Assembly: GCF_900119315.1 (NCBI RefSeq)
Contig: NZ_LT827010.1
Coordinates: forward strand, 6,233,001-6,297,000
Source of the DNA: Actinoplanes sp. SE50/110
GTDB lineage: Bacteria > Actinomycetota > Actinomycetes > Mycobacteriales > Micromonosporaceae
DNA: 64,000 nucleotides
Reading direction: 5' to 3'
Numbering within the stretch: position 1 is the first letter of the stretch; each line of letters starts with the position of its first letter. The position numbers were made by a program, and so were the translations under genes. Positions 49,638 through 58,667 of this stretch are shown piece by piece. The notes beneath the pieces were generated by a model. The model was given only the letters and a program-made list of their open reading frames with translations. It was not told the DNA's origin and ran no database searches.

Positions 49638-51624
49638 CCGTACGACGGTCGTCCGCCAGCCGCCGCGTCACACCGGTCCGGTCCAGCAGTTCGAGCAGCG
49701 GCACCGCGACCCGGCGGCTGGTGTCCAGCGCCCGCCGCGCCTCGCTGAGCGTGAACGGCTGCGGGATCGCCGTCAGCACGTCCGCGGCCCGTTCCGGCGC
49801 GCCGGCCGGCAGCACCACGGCCGGCGCCAACTGGACCAGCAGCCCGAGGCGGACCGCGGCGGCCAGCTGCCGGGCGCCCAGCCCGAGGTCGCTCAGCCGG
49901 TGGGCCTCCGGGGCGGTGAACGGCCGCTCCCGGTCGAAAGCCTTCTCCAGGGCCGCCAGCAGCGCGGCCGGCAGTTCCCGCGGCCCGGCGCCCACCCGGC
50001 CGCCGCGGATCGTCAGCGGCGGCTCCACCAGGGCCTCGACCAGGACCCGGTCGGGCAGCCCGAGCCGGTGCCGCAGATCGTCGATCGGGATGCCCGGCTC
50101 CAGCGGATTCCCCGCGACGTAGTCACCGACCTCGTCCCGCAGCCGCGCCCGCAGCGCCGCCCAGTGCGCCGGGTCCGCATACCAGTCCCCCGCCACCGGT
50201 GACCGCGGCGGGACACCCATGCCCAGCAGCACGGACCCGCGGACCAGCAACCGCCGCCGCAGCTCCCCGGCCAGGTCGGGACGACCGTCCATGGTGGCCA
50301 GCTCGGCCACCCGGGCCGCCCGCCGCCGCACCGCCGGCGGCGCCACGTCCAGCACGGTCACCCCGGCGATCACCAGATGCCGCCCCGGATCCCGCAGCAG
50401 CGCCCGATCCCCGATCCGCAACGGCAGCGCCCGCCCGAGTCGCAGCCGCACGGTGTCCACCCCGAGCGGGCGCACCCGCACCGGCACCGCCGCCGAGCCC
50501 ACATGCAGCGTCGCGGTCGCCGGCAGCCCGTCCACCGCCGCCGTCGGCAGCCCCTGCACCCCCGCCTGGCGCGGCCCCTGCGCCCCCGCCGACAAACCTG
50601 TCCGGCCCGCCCGCGCGTCCACCGGGCGCGGCCCCTGCGCCCCCGCCGACAAACCTGTCCGGCCCGCCCGCGCGTCCACCGGGCGCGGCCCCTGCGCCCC
50701 CGCCGACAAACCTGTCCGGCCCGCCTGCGCGTCCACCGGCGGCGTCACGCTCGCCGGCGGCTCTCCCGGGACCGGTTGTGGCATCGCTCTCGTCGGGAAT
50801 GCCGCACCGTGCAGTCGGACGTCGATCAGGTCGGTCAGGCGGAACCGGCCCGGGGTCAGCAGCGCCGCCCCGCGCGCCACCGCGTCCTTCTCCACGCCGC
50901 GCAGGTTGACCGCCACCCGGGCGACCGCGGCGACCGCGGCGCGCGGCTCACCCAGGCTCTGCAGCCCGCGCACCCGCACCGGCCGATCCATACCGGTCAG
51001 CGCGAGCTCGTCCCCGGCCCGCAGGGTGCCCGCGCCGAGCGTGCCGGTCACCACGGTCCCCGCCCCGCGGATCGTGAACGACCGGTCGATCCACAGCCGC
51101 ACCGCCGCGTCGGCATCCGGCTCCGGCAGCCCGCCCACCAGCCGGTCCAGGGCCGCCCGCAGCTCGGGAAGCCCGGCACCGGTCACCGCGCTGACCGGCA
51201 CCGCCTCCACCGCGCCCAGCGAGGTCGCCGCGATCTCGGCCCGTGCCACCGCCGTCGCCGCACCCGGGTCGGCCAGGTCCGACCGGGTCACCACGAGCAG
51301 CCCGTGGCGCACCCCGAGCGCGTCCAGAGCGGCCAGGTGCTCCGCCGACTGCTGCCGCCACCCCTCGTCGGCGGCCACCACGATCATCGCGGCCGGCACC
51401 GGCCCCACCCCGGCCAGCATGTTCGGCACGAACCGCTCATGCCCCGGCACGTCCACGAACGCCACGACCGTCCCGGAACCCAGCATCGTCCAGGCGAACC
51501 CCAGGTCGATCGTCATCCCCCGGCGCCGCTCCTCGGCCCACCGGTCCGGTTCCATCCCGGTCAACGCCCGCACCAGCGTCGACTTTCCGTGATCCACATG
51601 TCCCGCGGTCGCGACTACCCGCAC
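49630..51624 (-). CDS. selB: Selenocysteine-specific elongation factor SelB
   Basis: A 664-residue factor from GTG 51624 (GGAG 8 nt upstream). The GTPase domain starts at VVATAGHVDHGKST, then GMTIDLGFAW, DVPGHERFV (switch II) and TRSDLAD in place of NKxD. EF-Tu-like domains II and III follow, and a C-terminal winged-helix region (about 440-664) for the SECIS hairpin. An insertion (about 295-351) consists of three 19-residue repeats (AGRTGLSAGAQGPRPVDAR), encoded by a perfect 57-bp tandem repeat. SelB carries Sec-tRNA to UGA codons. Partners selA, selC and selD are all in this window. Confidence 0.93.
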   Translation of the reverse strand: MRVVATAGHVDHGKSTLVRALTGMEPDRWAEERRRGMTIDLGFAWTMLGSGTVVAFVDVPGHERFVPNMLAGVGPVPAAMIVVAADEGWRQQSAEHLAALDALGVRHGLLVVTRSDLADPGAATAVARAEIAATSLGAVEAVPVSAVTGAGLPELRAALDRLVGGLPEPDADAAVRLWIDRSFTIRGAGTVVTGTLGAGTLRAGDELALTGMDRPVRVRGLQSLGEPRAAVAAVARVAVNLRGVEKDAVARGAALLTPGRFRLTDLIDVRLHGAAFPTRAMPQPVPGEPPASVTPPVDAQAGRTGLSAGAQGPRPVDARAGRTGLSAGAQGPRPVDARAGRTGLSAGAQGPRQAGVQGLPTAAVDGLPATATLHVGSAAVPVRVRPLGVDTVRLRLGRALPLRIGDRALLRDPGRHLVIAGVTVLDVAPPAVRRRAARVAELATMDGRPDLAGELRRRLLVRGSVLLGMGVPPRSPVAGDWYADPAHWAALRARLRDEVGDYVAGNPLEPGIPIDDLRHRLGLPDRVLVEALVEPPLTIRGGRVGAGPRELPAALLAALEKAFDRERPFTAPEAHRLSDLGLGARQLAAAVRLGLLVQLAPAVVLPAGAPERAADVLTAIPQPFTLSEARRALDTSRRVAVPLLELLDRTGVTRRLADDRRTVN
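50572..50742 (-). repeat. 57-bp tandem repeat (x3) inside selB
   Basis: Three in-frame copies at 50572-50628, 50629-50685 and 50686-50742 (the third slightly diverged at its 3' end). The near-identical DNA of the copies points to recent expansion. Confidence 0.93.
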
Positions 51625-51707
51625 GCCACCACTCCGCTCACCACGACCACCCGCACCCACCCACCCACCAGGCCACCCGCACCGCAACATCGGCCACGGC
51701 CACGGCC

Positions 51708-51817
51708 ACGGCCACCCGAACCCGCACCCACCACGCCGCCCGCACCGCACCATCGGCCACGGCCGCGGTCACCACGGCCACCCGAACCCGCACCCACCAC
51801 GCCGCCCGCACCGCACC
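51708..51817. repeat. 44-bp direct repeat with 66-bp period between selB and selA
   Basis: Two identical 44-bp copies at 51708-51751 and 51774-51817, preceded by a short run of GGCCAC hexamers. The region between selB and selA (51625-51915) shows no gene; a promoter for selB could lie here, or transcription could continue from selA. Confidence 0.85.
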
Positions 51818-51915
51818 GGCCGACGGCCGCGGTCACCACGATCACCGGCGAAGCGGTCACCGCGACGGCGGTCACCCGCTCGGCGCGGCCGGTGTGTGCC
51901 CCGGATCCGGGGCGG

Positions 51916-53202
51916 TTACTCGCATGACACGGCTCTGATCGCGGCGGCGACCTGCGGGTCCGCAGCGGGTGGCACGCACCGCAGGTCGAGCAGGAGGCGG
52001 CCGTGCTCCACCCGTCCGACGATCGCAGGGGTGGCGACACGCAGGCTCACCGCGTACGAAATCGGCAACGACAGTGACCACGACGGGACCTGAAGCTCCG
52101 GGGCGCCGCCGCCGCCGACGACCGCGACCGACGGGACCACCCGGACCGGGATGCCGTCCAGGGCCGCCGCCAGGCGTCCGGTGCGGTCCCGCAGTTCGTC
52201 CGGGTCGTAGCGGAGCGCGGCCCAGGTCGGTGTGACCGGACCGGCGACGGTCGCCCGCAGGGCGGCCAGCGTCAGTTTGTCCACTCGCAGGGCGCGTGCC
52301 AGCGGGTGCCGGCGCAGGCGTTCGACGAGGTCAGCGTCGCCGAGCAGCAGCCCGGCCTGCGGGCCGCCGAGCAGTTTGTCCCCGCTGGCGATCACCAGAT
52401 CGGCGCCGGCGCGCAGCGTGCCGTCCGCATCCGGCTCGTCGGGCAGCAGCGGATCCGGCGCGAGCAGCCCCGACCCGATGTCCGCCACCACCGGCACCCC
52501 GAACCCGGTCAGCGCACCGACCGCGACGGCGCTGGTGAAGCCGCGCACCACGAAATTCGACGGATGCACCTTGAGGATGAACCCGGTCTGCGGCCCGACC
52601 ACCGCCGCATAGTCGGCGGCCGAGGTCCGGTTGGTGGTGCCCACCTCCCGCAGCCGCGCCCCGGTCGACTCCAGGAGATCCGGCAGCCGGAAGCCGTCCC
52701 CGATCTCCACCATCTCCCCCCGGCTGACCACGATCTCCCGGCACGCGGCCAGCGCCGTCGCCGCCAGCACCAGCGCCGCCGCCCCGTTGTTGACCACGTG
52801 CACCGCCCCGGCCCGCGGCACCGCCGCCGCCAGCGACGCCAGCGCACCCCGTCCGCGCCGTGCCCGCCGCCCGGTGGCCAGATCCAGCTCGACATCGGTG
52901 TGTCCGCTGGCCGCGACGACCGCCTCGACCGCCGCCGCGGACAGCGGCGCCCGCCCCAGGTTGGTGTGCAGCACGACGCCGGTCGCGTTGAGGACCGTCC
53001 GCAGCCCGCCCGCGGTCTCCGGCAGCGCCGCCACCGCGGCCCCGGCGACGTCCGCCGCGTCCAGTTCGCCGTCCCGCACCCGCTGCTGGGCCGCCCGGAC
53101 CGCCGCTTTCACCGGCTCCCGGCCGAGCCGGACGGCCGCGGCCACCAGGCGAGGATCTTCGAGCACGGCGTCGGTACGGGGTATCTGCCGCCGCGGATCC
53201 AC
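51916..53202 (-). CDS. selA: L-seryl-tRNA(Sec) selenium transferase SelA
   Basis: A 428-residue PLP enzyme. Core motifs: NATGVVLHTNLGRAPLS (71-88), VVNNGAAALVLAA (136-148), VSRGEMVEIGDGFRLPDLL, and the PLP-binding Lys276 in DLVIASGDKLLGGPQAG. It replaces the Ser hydroxyl on tRNA-Sec with selenium, using selenophosphate from SelD. Length fits bacterial SelA (about 450). The GTG at 53202 begins VDPRRQIPRTDAVLED. It is upstream of selB in the same direction, separated by the 292-bp repeat region. Confidence 0.95.
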   Translation of the reverse strand: MDPRRQIPRTDAVLEDPRLVAAAVRLGREPVKAAVRAAQQRVRDGELDAADVAGAAVAALPETAGGLRTVLNATGVVLHTNLGRAPLSAAAVEAVVAASGHTDVELDLATGRRARRGRGALASLAAAVPRAGAVHVVNNGAAALVLAATALAACREIVVSRGEMVEIGDGFRLPDLLESTGARLREVGTTNRTSAADYAAVVGPQTGFILKVHPSNFVVRGFTSAVAVGALTGFGVPVVADIGSGLLAPDPLLPDEPDADGTLRAGADLVIASGDKLLGGPQAGLLLGDADLVERLRRHPLARALRVDKLTLAALRATVAGPVTPTWAALRYDPDELRDRTGRLAAALDGIPVRVVPSVAVVGGGGAPELQVPSWSLSLPISYAVSLRVATPAIVGRVEHGRLLLDLRCVPPAADPQVAAAIRAVSCE

Positions 53203-53465
53203 AAGCTCTGCCTCTCGACCGTACTGCGATCTTCCACCCCGATCGTGCCACGCCCGCGAGCCGCTCCGGTGGATGCCGAGCCCGGCCGGCGGTCCTCCCG
53301 ATCACCGCCCCGTTCCGCCGTATCGGTGCCACGCCCGTCGCCGCCGTGCCCTGTCTCGGTGCCGCGCCCATCGTCCGGCCGGCCCTCTCTCGGCGCCGCG
53401 GCTCTCCGCGATCGGCGCCCCGGCGCACCCTGGCTCGGGCGGCCGAGGGGGCCTAATCTGGCTCG

Positions 53466-54239
53466 ATGGATGGTGTGCCGCTGATCGTGGAACCCGACCG
53501 GGACGAGCCCGGCTGCGCCGCCGTCCTGGTCGACGGCACGATCGCCGGCCGGCCGTATCGGTTCATCCTGGACACCGGTGCGGGGCGGACGTCCATCGTC
53601 GCCGATGCGGAGCTGGCCCGGCTGCCGCGGCGGGGCAGTCAGCAGTCGTCCGGCCTGGTCGGCACGAGCACCGCGGATCTCCTGATCCTGCCCGAGCTGA
53701 CCGTCGGGCCGCTGTCCTGGACCGGCCTGGAGGTGAGCAGCACCGACACCGGTCATCCCGACCTGCGGAACCTGCTCGGCATGGACGCGATCGGCGCATA
53801 CCCGGGCCGGTTCGACTTCGACCGCGGGAGCTGGCAGCCGGCACCGACCGGCACCCTGCCGACCCGCCGGCCGCTCGACCGCGGCGCCCGGGGTCACATT
53901 CTCGTGGATGTCGAGTGGCCCGGCGTCACCGCGCGGGCGTGCTGGGACAGCGGGGCCGGGATCACCGTTGTCGGCAAGACCTTCGTGGCCCGCCATCCCG
54001 AGCTGTTCCGCTCCGCCGGTACCTCGTCCGGCATCGACGCCACCGGCGCCACGGTCGAGGGGGCGGCATACTGGATGGCGGCGGCCCGGATCGGTGGCCG
54101 CATGTTCGCGCCGCATCGCGCCGTCGCCTATGACATGCCGGCGGGTCTGGACCGGGTCGATCTGGTCCTCGGCTATCCGGCGCTGCGGCAGGCCGTCTGG
54201 GTGTTCGACTTCCCGGCGCGCCGATGGTCCGTCGAGTGA
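53466..54239 (+). CDS. Retropepsin-like aspartic protease-family protein (two D-S/T-G motifs)
   Basis: A 257-residue protein with two aspartic-protease-like motifs: FILDTGAGRTSIV (Asp36) and ACWDSGAGITVV (Asp161). Each begins a similar beta-rich half, with NLLGMDAIGAYPGRFDFD and LVLGYPALRQAVWVFDFP closing each half. Having both catalytic motifs in one chain would give a pepsin-like, single-chain active site, whereas most bacterial retropepsins have one. No signal peptide is seen. A TAATCT -10 box (53454-53459) ends 6-7 nt before the ATG, so the transcript is probably leaderless. It lies opposite selA with a 263-bp spacer. Confidence 0.78.
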   Translation: MDGVPLIVEPDRDEPGCAAVLVDGTIAGRPYRFILDTGAGRTSIVADAELARLPRRGSQQSSGLVGTSTADLLILPELTVGPLSWTGLEVSSTDTGHPDLRNLLGMDAIGAYPGRFDFDRGSWQPAPTGTLPTRRPLDRGARGHILVDVEWPGVTARACWDSGAGITVVGKTFVARHPELFRSAGTSSGIDATGATVEGAAYWMAAARIGGRMFAPHRAVAYDMPAGLDRVDLVLGYPALRQAVWVFDFPARRWSVE

Positions 54240-54315
54240 CAGCGCCGCGGGACGCCTGACCGCCGACTTCACCCTGCCGGCCGCCGGTCGCCGCCAGAAG
54301 ACATCCCGGACCGCC

Positions 54316-54417
54316 GGGCAACACGGGCCGCCGGGCAACACGGGCCGCCAGGCAACACGGGCCGCCAGGCAACACGGGCCGCCAGGCAACACGGGCCGCC
54401 GGGCAACGCGGGCCGGC
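54316..54417. repeat. 17-bp tandem repeat, six copies
   Basis: Six copies of GGGCAACACGGGCCGCC-type units start at 54316, 54333, 54350, 54367, 54384 and 54401, with A/G variation at the first base and mutations in the last copy. Together with flanks this fills the 54240-54550 spacer; no gene is supported there. Confidence 0.9.
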
Positions 54418-54550
54418 AGGTAAGGGCGCCGAGCGCGAGTTGCGCGGTGACGGCGGACAGCAGGGCCGCCCCGACGGCGATCTCGCGGGGGCTCTTCTTG
54501 GGCGAGCAGCACCCCGATGCAGGGGGACATGGCGGGGATGCCGACCCGTT

Positions 54551-55759
54551 TCAGGTACGGGTACGCGCCGCGACCGACGCGATGAGCGTGTCCGCGATGC
54601 GGCGCACCCGGTCGGTGTGCCGTTCGGTGGCGTGTGCGAAGGCCCAGCCGATCGCGGTCAGCACCGCGCAGATGCCGGCCAGGGCCAGCCAGTGTGTCGC
54701 AGTGGGCGCCCAACGGGCGGCCACGTGGGGGGTGAGCAGCGCAGCCGTCATCGCGGCGACCGGAAGATGGATGGCATAGAGGGAGTAGGACGAGTCCGCG
54801 TAATCGGACAGGCCGCCGAGCACCCGGCCGGGCACTCCGGTCCAGCCGACGTCCTCGACGAGCAGCGCCAGCAGCACGGTCGTCGCGGTGGCCAGCAGCA
54901 ACACGTTCACGCTGCGGTAGCTGGCCTGCGCCAGCCACAGGCCGGCCGTCAGCCCGGCCGACGCGCCGGCCCGCGACCAGGCCAGCCAGTGTGCCGAGCG
55001 GGCCTGCAACCAGTTCCGGACCGGCTCGCGGTAGAGGGCGACGACCGCTCCCATCAACCACACCGGGAGATACTTGAGGACGGCCGGCCCGGCGAGGGCG
55101 CAGAGCCCGAGCAGCAGCACCAGGCTGAGCGCCCGTTTGCCGATGCCGCCGCGGCCACGCCAGGCATACAACGCGAGCGGCAGCACGGCGTAGAAGACCG
55201 CCTCATAGGCCAACGACCACAGCGAGGCGTTGGTGCCATAGGTGGGCACCGCCATCGTCTGGAGGAAGAACACGTTGCCCAGCGCGGTGCCGGCGGTCAG
55301 CCGTTCGGCGAGTCCATCGGCGGGAACCGTGTGGTGATAGGCCGGGTCGCCGAGGTAGATGGAGGTCCCGGAGAGCAGGGCGAGGCCCACCCGGTCCAGG
55401 ATCGTGGTGAGGGCGACGGCCGGGATCAGCACGATCCACAGTCGGCTGAGCCGGGCGGTCGCGTAGGACGCCCACCGGAAGCGGTCGCGCCGGAACCCGG
55501 AGAAGACGCTGCCGCCCACCCAGTAACCGCTGAGCACGAAGAAGACCACGACAGCCGCGGGACCCATGTTCGTGACGGCGTACAGCAGCCGGGTGGACAG
55601 GCCGTCACCCGCGTCGGCCGCGTCGACGAACAGCAGCTGGCGCAGGTGGTAGACGACCACGAGAACCGCCGCGACGGCGCGGAGCGCGTTGAGCGCCCGG
55701 TTCGGCCCGGGCCGCGCCGGGGCACGGACCGGGTCGGGGGCCGTGACGGCTTGGGTCAT
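54551..55759 (-). CDS. Acyltransferase-3 family membrane protein
   Basis: A 402-residue polytopic protein with about ten membrane segments. The family opening is intact: NALRAVAAVLVVVYHLRQLL contains R-A-V-A and the catalytic YH. FFVLSGYWVGGSVF and the ASYATARLSRLWIVLIPAVAL segment follow, with SLAYEAVFYAVLPLALY and YSLYAIHLPV near the end. Such OafA-like proteins O-acylate envelope sugars or secondary metabolites. It is the complete version of the truncated family member in the chimera at 35678. ATG 55759 is clear. Confidence 0.88.
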   Translation of the reverse strand: MTQAVTAPDPVRAPARPGPNRALNALRAVAAVLVVVYHLRQLLFVDAADAGDGLSTRLLYAVTNMGPAAVVVFFVLSGYWVGGSVFSGFRRDRFRWASYATARLSRLWIVLIPAVALTTILDRVGLALLSGTSIYLGDPAYHHTVPADGLAERLTAGTALGNVFFLQTMAVPTYGTNASLWSLAYEAVFYAVLPLALYAWRGRGGIGKRALSLVLLLGLCALAGPAVLKYLPVWLMGAVVALYREPVRNWLQARSAHWLAWSRAGASAGLTAGLWLAQASYRSVNVLLLATATTVLLALLVEDVGWTGVPGRVLGGLSDYADSSYSLYAIHLPVAAMTAALLTPHVAARWAPTATHWLALAGICAVLTAIGWAFAHATERHTDRVRRIADTLIASVAARTRT

Positions 55760-55860
55760 CAGGTTTCCTCCGGGTAGGGACTCACGGCCGACGGCCGGAA
55801 CTTCCCTTCCTCCGCGATGCCGGCTGTTCCCTCCATCGGCGGGGCGGCGGCCACCCTGAG

Positions 55861-55892
55861 AAAACCCCCGGGAGACAGGCTCCCGGGGGGGG
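55861..55892 (-). terminator. Intrinsic terminator of the beta-helix gene
   Basis: CCCCCGGGAG and CTCCCGGGGG form a 10-bp stem with loop ACAGG, followed on the minus strand by TTTT (plus-strand AAAA at 55861-55864). It lies 26 bp after the stop at 55918. Confidence 0.8.
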
Positions 55893-55917
55893 TGGGGTCA
55901 TAGCACCGGGCGGCTGG

Positions 55918-58314
55918 TCAGGGGACGACCACCGACTGCGGCATGGAGTTGTCGTCCGCGGTGTACGAGACGACGTGGTAGACCGCGTTGGCCGGGCCGT
56001 TGGCCTCGGTGAACTGCTCGGTGCGGGTGCCCGCGACCAGGCCGAGACGGTCGACCATGTGGGCGTCGCCGGCGACCGTGCCCTCGATCAGGTACCAGGG
56101 CTCCACCGACACCGCGTCGGCCGGCACGGAGAACGTGTAGTAACTGGTGATCCAGTTGGCGTAGGAGTCGATGGCGGTCTTGTTGTTGGTCGCCCATTTC
56201 TGGGTCGTGCCGTTCGCGAAGGTGATCTTCACGCCGGCGCGGACCTGCTTGCCGGCGGCCGCGGTGGACATCGCCCGGGCCGACAGGACCGAGGTGTAGA
56301 CCTGACCGGGCGTCACGTTGATCTTGCGGCCGGAGAAGCTGACCTCACCCGTGCCGCTGGAGGTCAGCGTCATCGAGGCGGTGCCGCGCGAGCTGTTGCC
56401 GGCGACCCGGGCGAGCGTCGTGCGGGTGCCGGCGACCCAGCCGGCCGTGCCGGCGGACGCGTTCTCGAAGTTGGACTCGTCGGCGGTCATGATGTTGTTC
56501 GGGATGGAGACGCTGCCGATCGGCAGGTCACCGACGACGTTGCCGTCCCGGTAGATCCGGTAGCCCCGGATCGGGCGCCCGTCCAGCGGGTACGCCTCAT
56601 CCCAGTTGAGGACCTTGCCGCCGGCCGACAGGTTGGTGACCGCCTCGGAGATCCTGGTCTGGTCGTGGTAAGCGGTGCCGATGACGTTGGTGACGGTGTT
56701 GACCTCGCCGGCCGGCCCCGTCAGGACGGTACCGGTCGGGCTGGTCGACGCGCGACGGGCGCCGAGGTCGATCCCGTACCACGTGGTCTTCTTGGCGGGG
56801 TAGTCCTCGATCGTGTTGCCGTAGACCTGGTCGCCGACACCGATCGACAGGCCGATGCCCGCGGTGTCGAAGTAGCCCGCGCCGCTGTCGTAGACGGTGG
56901 AGCCGCCCCAGCCGGCGTTGTGGATGACGTTGCCGGTGATGGTGTCGGCCGCGTTCTTGGCGCTGGCATACGAGCCGTTGACCATGATGCCGGACCGGCC
57001 CGTGTACTCGATCACGTTGTCGCGGACGACGTTGTTACCGCCCGGGCGCACGACATGGAACGCGTCCGTGGGCGCGCTCTTGTCGGTCCAGGAGCCGGGC
57101 TGTCCGAGGTTGGACGCGTTCGGGCCGTCCTTGTAGTCGTCGTAGGTGACGCTGATGCCGGTCTCGCCGGAGTAGCTGATCCGGTTGCCCGAGACGATCG
57201 AGTCACGCGGGTCGGTGATGTCCCTGTTCTCGCCGCTGTGCGCGTACAGGCTGTTGGATTTGAGGGCGATCTGCGCGCCCCACAGCACGTTGTCGGTGAC
57301 GGTGGCCTGCTGGATGCCCTCGAAGTACATGTTGCCGTAGAGCGACGTGTCCTTACGCGCCGTGGCGATCGTGCCGTCCGAGCGGACGACATTGTTGCGC
57401 ACGGTCGTACGGATGGCGTTGGTGAAGTCGAAGCTGTTGCCGCGGATCGTCTTGTCGAACTGGTTGTACTCGACGATCACGCCGTCGTTCCGGCTGCCGC
57501 CGCCGACGTTGTCCTCGTCGCCCGACTCGGCGCCGCCCCAGTTGTCGAACCGGTTGTCGACGATGCGCACATTCGTGACGCCGTTACCGACCCAGACCTT
57601 GAAGTACTCGAGGTTGGTGAACCGCACCTGGCGGACGGTCCAGTTGTCGCCGACCGAGACACCGCCGCCCGAGTTCGTCGAGGCGGCCTTGCCGTCCGCT
57701 CCGCGGAAGTCACAGAACTCGCCGGGGCGGCCCGGCATGTCCGACGGCACCGGCTGGCCGGCGCCCTCCCGGCAGTTGCCGTTGACGGTCAGGTCGGAGA
57801 CCAGGTTGCTGGTGGCTCCGGCGATCTGGTGGTTGAAGTCCCAGCTGATGATGGACGCGTAGGTGAAGTTGACGTTGTTCGCGGTGATCATCGAGACCGT
57901 GGTCGCGGTGATGCCCCGGCCGCGCAGGTTGACGTTCGCCGGCAGTTTCAGGACCTTGCCGACGCGGTAGGTGCCCTCGCCGAGGAACACCGTGGCGGTC
58001 GTCGCCGGCGTCACGACGTTGTTGTCGGCGTCCAGCACGGCGGGGACCGTCCGGCTGGCCGCAAGCAGGAGGAGGTTGTTGAGCGTGGGGTAGTCGTCGT
58101 TGCCGCTCGGGGCCGGCGCGACGATGCAGGTGGGGTCGTTGCAGTCCGCGAGGGTCATCGGGGCGGGGGCGACGGTGGCGGCCAGCGAGTAGACCGGAGG
58201 GGTCGAACCGGCGGCGAACGCCACCTGGCTCCTGAAGGCCGGCACCGCGATCATCGGAAGCACCGCGGCGGCGACCATGCGCCGGGGTGAGCTTGGCGTT
58301 GCGACGCCGGTCAC
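55918..58314 (-). CDS. Secreted right-handed parallel beta-helix protein
   Basis: A 798-residue exported protein from GTG 58314 (start uncertain; ATG 58278 also possible). After an N-terminal signal-like stretch (RRMVAAAVLPMIAVPAFRSQ) comes a long beta-helix built of short turns: NVNLRGRGITATTVSM, NVRIVDNRFDNWGG, GVIVEYNQFDKTIRGNSFD, TTVRNNVVRSDGTIATAR, DSIVSGNRISYSGETGISV, NVVRDNVIEYTGRSGIMV. This N-x-[IV] ladder resembles pectate-lyase and chondroitinase-type helices. A C-terminal beta-sandwich (about 600-798; VNTVTNVIGTAYHDQTRISE, then VSFSGRKINVTPGQVYTSV) is probably carbohydrate binding. Catalytic residues cannot be assigned. Confidence 0.82.
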   Translation of the reverse strand: MTGVATPSSPRRMVAAAVLPMIAVPAFRSQVAFAAGSTPPVYSLAATVAPAPMTLADCNDPTCIVAPAPSGNDDYPTLNNLLLLAASRTVPAVLDADNNVVTPATTATVFLGEGTYRVGKVLKLPANVNLRGRGITATTVSMITANNVNFTYASIISWDFNHQIAGATSNLVSDLTVNGNCREGAGQPVPSDMPGRPGEFCDFRGADGKAASTNSGGGVSVGDNWTVRQVRFTNLEYFKVWVGNGVTNVRIVDNRFDNWGGAESGDEDNVGGGSRNDGVIVEYNQFDKTIRGNSFDFTNAIRTTVRNNVVRSDGTIATARKDTSLYGNMYFEGIQQATVTDNVLWGAQIALKSNSLYAHSGENRDITDPRDSIVSGNRISYSGETGISVTYDDYKDGPNASNLGQPGSWTDKSAPTDAFHVVRPGGNNVVRDNVIEYTGRSGIMVNGSYASAKNAADTITGNVIHNAGWGGSTVYDSGAGYFDTAGIGLSIGVGDQVYGNTIEDYPAKKTTWYGIDLGARRASTSPTGTVLTGPAGEVNTVTNVIGTAYHDQTRISEAVTNLSAGGKVLNWDEAYPLDGRPIRGYRIYRDGNVVGDLPIGSVSIPNNIMTADESNFENASAGTAGWVAGTRTTLARVAGNSSRGTASMTLTSSGTGEVSFSGRKINVTPGQVYTSVLSARAMSTAAAGKQVRAGVKITFANGTTQKWATNNKTAIDSYANWITSYYTFSVPADAVSVEPWYLIEGTVAGDAHMVDRLGLVAGTRTEQFTEANGPANAVYHVVSYTADDNSMPQSVVVP

Positions 58315-58571
58315 GACGGTTCGGACCGGATTGAGAGATGCCGGACATGCATGCCTTTCGATTGGCTGCGGTTGACCGGCAAGGACCTTCGGCAGTGGCT
58401 TGACCGGGTTGAGGAGAACCTGCCCCATCCAGGCCGGGCCGTGGGCCCCCTCGAAGACCAGCGGTTGCGAGGCGAAGTCGACGACGTGGAGACCGAAGTC
58501 GAGCATCCAGGTCAACTACCGGATCGTGATCGACCTCGTCGGGGTGCCTGCAACTTCGCTCGGCGGGCTGG
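58315..58571. other. Spacer between selC and the beta-helix gene
   Basis: No gene is supported. Both strands are open in places but carry no recognisable protein. A promoter for the beta-helix gene is expected here, but none is clear. Confidence 0.35.
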
Positions 58572-58667
58572 TGGCGGAGGCGGACGGGAATCGAACCCGC
58601 CTGACCCGGAGTCCGGGTCACGTCGGTGTTGAAGACCGCGAGGAGCACCAGCAACCTGAACGCCTCC
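58572..58667 (-). tRNA. selC: tRNA-Sec (anticodon UCA)
   Basis: A 96-nt minus-strand tRNA. The 5' end GGAGGCGT pairs with CGCCTCC before the discriminator G and an encoded CCA. The anticodon loop is CTTCAAC (anticodon TCA) in a CGGT/ACCG stem. A long variable arm is formed by TGACCCG and CGGGTCA, and the T-loop is GGTTCGATTCC. A long extra arm with UCA anticodon is unique to tRNA-Sec, which is first charged with serine and then converted by SelA. The eighth acceptor position (T against C) does not pair in my reading. selD is divergent 43 bp away. Confidence 0.95.

Noticed and set aside
51625..51753. A 43-residue Trp/Pro-rich N-terminal extension of SelB
   Set aside because: It is a translation of GGCCAC-type DNA repeats; the GTG at 51624 has a ribosome site and gives the normal GTPase start.
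58351..58632. Small plus-strand protein overlapping the tRNA-Sec
   Set aside because: It overlaps a structured tRNA gene and has no recognisable protein features.
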